Source: an uncultured Lachnospiraceae bacterium (GTDB taxonomy: Bacteria > Bacillota > Clostridia > Lachnospirales > Lachnospiraceae). Taken from it: a stretch of 7,600 nt of DNA. Each line of letters opens with the position of its first letter. Within the stretch, counting starts at the first letter, position 1. Position numbers and translations under genes: made by a program. Below the pieces are notes generated by a model. The model was given only the letters and a program-made list of their open reading frames with translations. It was not told the DNA's origin and made no database searches. Below, piece after piece: positions 5,367 to 7,600 of this stretch. The stretch lies in assembly GCA_910578715.1 (NCBI GenBank), contig CAJTRL010000099.1, positions 1 to 7,600 of the forward strand, read 5' to 3'.

Positions 5367-5747
5367 ATGTTGGAAATCGTTATCAGTAACAATGCCAATA
5401 AACCGATTTATGAACAAATCACATCACAGATTAAGGCAATGATAATGAGCGGCGAATTACAGACGGGTGAGGCAATTCCTTCGATGCGGGCGCTGGCAAA
5501 ATCAATTCATGTAAGCGTTATTACAGTTCAAAAAGCCTATGAAGATTTGCAAAGGGACGGATTTATCGATACTACGGTTGGCAGAGGAAGTTTTGTGGCG
5601 GCCCGGAACAAGGAATTTTATCAGGAGGAACAGCAGCGTATCGCAGAGGAACACTTACAGGCGGCCGCCGAAATAGGGAGAATGAGCAATATTTCACTGG
5701 AAAAGCTGACGGAAATATTGGCTTTATTTTATCAGGGGGACGAATAG
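5367..5747 (+). CDS. GntR-family transcriptional regulator, YtrA subfamily
   Basis: A DNA-binding repressor of 126 residues. The first 75 or so form the GntR winged helix: PIYEQITSQIKAMIMSGEL, then GEAIPSMRALAKSIHVSVITVQKAYEDL (helix-turn-helix region), then the wing DGFIDTTVGRGSFV. Only about 45 helical residues follow, too few for the effector domains of FadR or HutC types. They fit the short dimerisation tail of the YtrA group, which typically controls an adjacent ABC transporter, as PmtR does. The gene is first in an operon with an ABC ATPase and permease, and its promoter carries a dyad operator, so autoregulation is expected. The start ATG is 7 nt after GGCAAAGG (5352-5359). The inducer is not evident; YtrA-type regulators commonly respond to cell-envelope stress or exported peptides. 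Confidence 0.94.
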   Translation: MLEIVISNNANKPIYEQITSQIKAMIMSGELQTGEAIPSMRALAKSIHVSVITVQKAYEDLQRDGFIDTTVGRGSFVAARNKEFYQEEQQRIAEEHLQAAAEIGRMSNISLEKLTEILALFYQGDE

Positions 5748-5752
5748 CGCGC

Positions 5753-5766
5753 GGGAAAGGCATGGT
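5753..5766 (+). promoter_or_regulatory. Extended ribosome binding site that sets the ABC ATPase start
   Basis: GGGAAAGGCATGGT contains an ATG (5762) that is 1 nt from AAAGG and unsuitable as a start. The ATG at 5774 is 13 nt after the central GG, as at the three other genes with this box. Confidence 0.6.
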
Positions 5767-5773
5767 TTTTGGT

Positions 5774-6640
5774 ATGGAGAATATTTTAGAATTGCGGGAG
5801 GTTTCCAGGAGGTTTTCAAAATCGGCTTTTACATTGGATAAAATTTCTTTTTCACTGCCATATGGAGCGATTCTTGGATTTGTCGGCGAAAACGGGGCAG
5901 GCAAAACCACGACCATAGGGTGTATTCTGAATACGATAAAAAAAGACAGCGGTATGGTGAAATTGTTCGGCCGGGAAATGGAGGATGGCGATACGGATAT
6001 CCGGGAGAAAATAGGCGTAGTTTATGACGGAGATAATTTTCCCGGTTTCTGGACGGCGAAACAGCTGTCACAAGTCATGGAGGGAATTTATACACAGTGG
6101 GACAATGCTTTATTTCAGAAATATCTGGAAGAGTTCCGTCTGCCGTCTCACCAGAAAATCAAGGAATATTCCAGGGGAATGGCAATGAAACTGGCGATTG
6201 CGGCGGCCTTGTCACACCGCCCGCAATTATTGATTCTGGACGAAGCGACCAGCGGCCTGGACCCTGTTATACGCGATGAAATGCTGGACATTTTTCTCGA
6301 ATTTATGCAGGAGGAAAGCCATTCCATCCTTTTATCTTCTCACATCACAAGCGACCTGGAGAAAATCGCGGATTATATTACATTTATCCATAACGGGAAA
6401 CTGATAATGACTGTATCAAAAAACGACCTGGCATATCGTTACGCTGTTATGCGCTGCAAAGAAAGCCAGTTTCTTGCGATGGACCCCGGCGATATGATTG
6501 CCTGGCGGAAACGGGATTTTCAGATTGATGTTCTGGTTGCCGATGGGAAAGAGGCGCAGCGTAAATACAAAGGCATCGCTGCAGACCATGTTTCGGTGGA
6601 TGAAATCATGTTGTTACTGGTAAAGGGGGAGCGGGTTTGA
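5774..6640 (+). CDS. ABC transporter ATP-binding protein
   Basis: The ATPase of an ABC-2 type exporter, 288 residues from MENILELREV. Walker A is GENGAGKT (38-45), the signature is YSRGM (132-136), Walker B LLILDE (152-157, with D156 and catalytic E157), the D-loop SGLD (160-163) and the switch His H190 in LLSSH. All catalytic motifs are intact. The Q-loop position reads VVYDGDNFPGF, lacking the usual Gln, as I recall also from small peptide-exporter ATPases. The last 80 residues form a C-terminal extension typical of the BcrA/Pmt-like group. The gene follows gntR by 26 nt and overlaps the permease gene by four bases. In size and order the set matches PmtR-PmtA-PmtB, which exports phenol-soluble modulins in staphylococci. 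Export of a peptide or removal of an antimicrobial is therefore plausible but unproven. Confidence 0.95.
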   Translation: MENILELREVSRRFSKSAFTLDKISFSLPYGAILGFVGENGAGKTTTIGCILNTIKKDSGMVKLFGREMEDGDTDIREKIGVVYDGDNFPGFWTAKQLSQVMEGIYTQWDNALFQKYLEEFRLPSHQKIKEYSRGMAMKLAIAAALSHRPQLLILDEATSGLDPVIRDEMLDIFLEFMQEESHSILLSSHITSDLEKIADYITFIHNGKLIMTVSKNDLAYRYAVMRCKESQFLAMDPGDMIAWRKRDFQIDVLVADGKEAQRKYKGIAADHVSVDEIMLLLVKGERV

Positions 6641-7281
6641 AAGGGCTGTTTAGAAATAATTTTTTTACCGTATGGGCAAATGCAAAAGTATTTTCCGTCT
6701 TTATGCTCCTATTTGGAGTTTTTATCGTTGCCGTCCGCAGCCAGTCTTTTCAGATAGGCTATGCGTTGACAGGGATTATCGGATTTTCCGTAAATGCCGC
6801 CTCCGTTGTGAAAAGTGAGTTTGTTACTAAATGGGGAAAATATAAACTGACTTTACCTGTAAAGCGGGCGGATATCATAAAGAGTTATTTTATCAATCAG
6901 CTCGTCTGGATGCTTGCGGGAGCACTTTTTGTCGGAATAGAAACAGGCCTGTCGTGGCTTTGGCACGGCTGTCCTTTTGACCAGCCTGTGGATGCGCTTT
7001 CCATGATTGCGCTGGGGATTAGTATAAGCCTCTTTATGGGGGCAATGTTTTTCCCGGCTTTTTATTTGGGTGGTGCGGAAAGGAGCGATGTATTTTTAAT
7101 CATTTCTTTACTCTGCGCATTCGGCATTGATTTGGCGATTGTTACGATAACGAATGAACTATTGGAGCCGGGAATATCGGCTGTTCTGACAGGGGCGGCC
7201 GTGCTGCTTATCTGTTCTCTGCTGGCCTTTTGCATCTCTTATCCGTTGACCGTGTACATTTTTAAGAAAAAAGAGTACTGA
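6637..7281 (+). CDS. ABC-2 type permease (ABC2_membrane_5 / PmtB-like)
   Basis: The membrane subunit paired with the preceding ATPase: 214 residues with about six hydrophobic segments (roughly 19-33, 39-58, 85-104, 119-145, 151-172 and 179-207). A conserved cytosolic stretch KWGKYKLTLPVKRADIIKSY (65-84) lies between the second and third. The W-x-x-Y-x-LTLPV-x-R pattern is the hallmark of the small PF13346 permeases such as PmtB. It starts with TTG, and the stop of the ATPase gene overlaps it as TTGA. AAAGGGGGAG (6622-6631) supplies the ribosome site. Translation is thus coupled to the ATPase. It is the only permease visible in the operon, so the channel would be a homodimer unless another subunit is encoded elsewhere. 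The TTG start and overlap suggest deliberately limited synthesis. Substrate unknown. Confidence 0.92.
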   Translation: MKGLFRNNFFTVWANAKVFSVFMLLFGVFIVAVRSQSFQIGYALTGIIGFSVNAASVVKSEFVTKWGKYKLTLPVKRADIIKSYFINQLVWMLAGALFVGIETGLSWLWHGCPFDQPVDALSMIALGISISLFMGAMFFPAFYLGGAERSDVFLIISLLCAFGIDLAIVTITNELLEPGISAVLTGAAVLLICSLLAFCISYPLTVYIFKKKEY

Positions 7282-7344
7282 CGCGGGCACGCAGTTGTAC
7301 GAACCTTAGTTGCAAACACAATTCTGTGAAAATTCATGAAATAA

Positions 7345-7387
7345 TCAGATAATAAAAGTACAATATACAAGAAGTCTGATTATCTGA
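7345..7387. repeat. Inverted repeat TCAGATAAT / ATTATCTGA
   Basis: TCAGATAAT (7345-7353) is perfectly complementary to ATTATCTGA (7379-7387) with 25 nt between. AATCAGA (7343-7349) and TCTGATT (7375-7381) give a second, exclusive pairing. It lies just upstream of the promoter at 7409 and could bind a regulator or fold. Confidence 0.45.
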
Positions 7388-7408
7388 CAATTTACGAAAA
7401 AATCTATA

Positions 7409-7437
7409 TTTACAACCGTGGAAAATGGGTGTATAGT
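7409..7437 (+). promoter_or_regulatory. Promoter directly ahead of a terminator
   Basis: TTTACA (7409-7414), 17 nt, TATAGT (7432-7437). Expected start near 7444, only about 7 nt before the terminator stem begins. Confidence 0.62.
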
Positions 7438-7450
7438 ATCAATAGTTTAG

Positions 7451-7494
7451 TCGCAAAGGAGCGCCTTGAAAGGGAGCACTTTGCGATTTTTTTT
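7451..7494 (+). terminator. Strong intrinsic terminator
   Basis: TCGCAAAG (7451-7458) pairs perfectly with CTTTGCGA (7479-7486), an inner stem GCGCCTT/AGGGAGC extends it with one mismatch, and eight T follow (7487-7494). It would end transcripts of the gntR-ABC operon as well as any started at 7444. Confidence 0.88.
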
Positions 7495-7600
7495 ATTAAA
7501 ATTCCAAAACATAGGTAATTGCGAAACGTATTTTTTCATGAAAGCAGTTGTACAGAATAGACAAATCGCAAGTAGGGTGCTTGGGTAGCCGATGGCCACT

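Larger units (their letters stand above)
7282..7600. other. Non-coding interval after the ABC operon
   Basis: No frame here has a convincing start, ribosome site and protein-like composition. The interval is A/T-rich and holds an inverted repeat (7345-7387), a good promoter (7409-7437) and a strong terminator (7451-7494). GCAGTTGTAC occurs twice (7291-7300 and 7544-7553). The last 100 bases may belong to the upstream region of a gene beyond the window. Confidence 0.6.

Noticed and set aside
5193..5417. Minus-strand frames opposite the gntR leader
   Set aside because: They are the reverse of the operator, the hairpins and the gntR start. No ribosome site is visible.
7447..7599. Minus-strand open frame of about 50 codons at the right edge
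   Set aside because: It runs through the terminator palindrome and has no evident ribosome site or family signature. It may only be open by chance, though its upstream part is outside the window.
7560..7600. Possible start of a riboswitch (GGGTGC...GGTAGCCGATGGCC)
   Set aside because: It vaguely recalls the 3' part of a c-di-GMP-I aptamer, but the conserved 5' parts and order do not fit and the sequence ends here.

Overview
The window reads as chromosomal DNA of a Firmicute, most likely a gut Clostridium-group bacterium (Lachnospiraceae-like). The grounds are moderate GC content, sigma-A-type promoters, purine-rich ribosome binding sites, a DegV protein, several CPBP (CAAX-type) membrane proteases and a YtrA-type GntR/ABC-exporter operon. 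The organism call is inference from family content and style, not from a marker gene.

Layout. (1) Bases 1-346, minus strand: part of a gene whose helical protein resembles the C-terminal region of Tn1549-type relaxases. An in-frame stop at 344-346 removes the N-terminal part, so this looks like the edge of a decayed conjugative element. A long inverted repeat (363-388) sits just outside it. (2) 492-2130: a promoter and a two-gene operon, a GNAT acetyltransferase followed by a CPBP protease, overlapping by 4 nt. (3) 2131-2382: a regulatory interval with two good promoters, a palindrome and an array of 13-nt direct repeats. It precedes a degV-family fatty-acid-binding protein gene that ends in a strong terminator. 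(4) 3334-3568: an intergenic region rich in inverted repeats, then a promoter for a HAD phosphatase gene that overlaps a second CPBP protease gene by 8 nt. (5) 5200-7281: a near-consensus promoter carrying a GTAC-repeat operator, a long structured leader, then gntR, an ABC ATPase and an ABC-2 permease. The three sizes and families recall the regulator/ATPase/permease unit of the staphylococcal Pmt exporter. (6) 7282-7600: no convincing gene. It holds an inverted repeat, a promoter and a strong terminator only a few bases after the expected transcription start, so it may make a tiny RNA.

How the genes may work together. Two membrane proteases, an acetyltransferase and a GntR-controlled export ATPase/permease suggest a cell-envelope, self-protection or peptide-defence theme, but only co-location supports that. 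DegV would hand fatty acids to a FakA kinase that is not in the window. Four genes (GNAT, degV, HAD, ABC ATPase) share a ribosome binding site of the form GAAAGGCAWGGT with exactly 13 nt between its central GG and the ATG. I used this to choose starts 12 nt inside the longest reading frames of the HAD and ATPase genes and 180 nt inside that of the GNAT gene.
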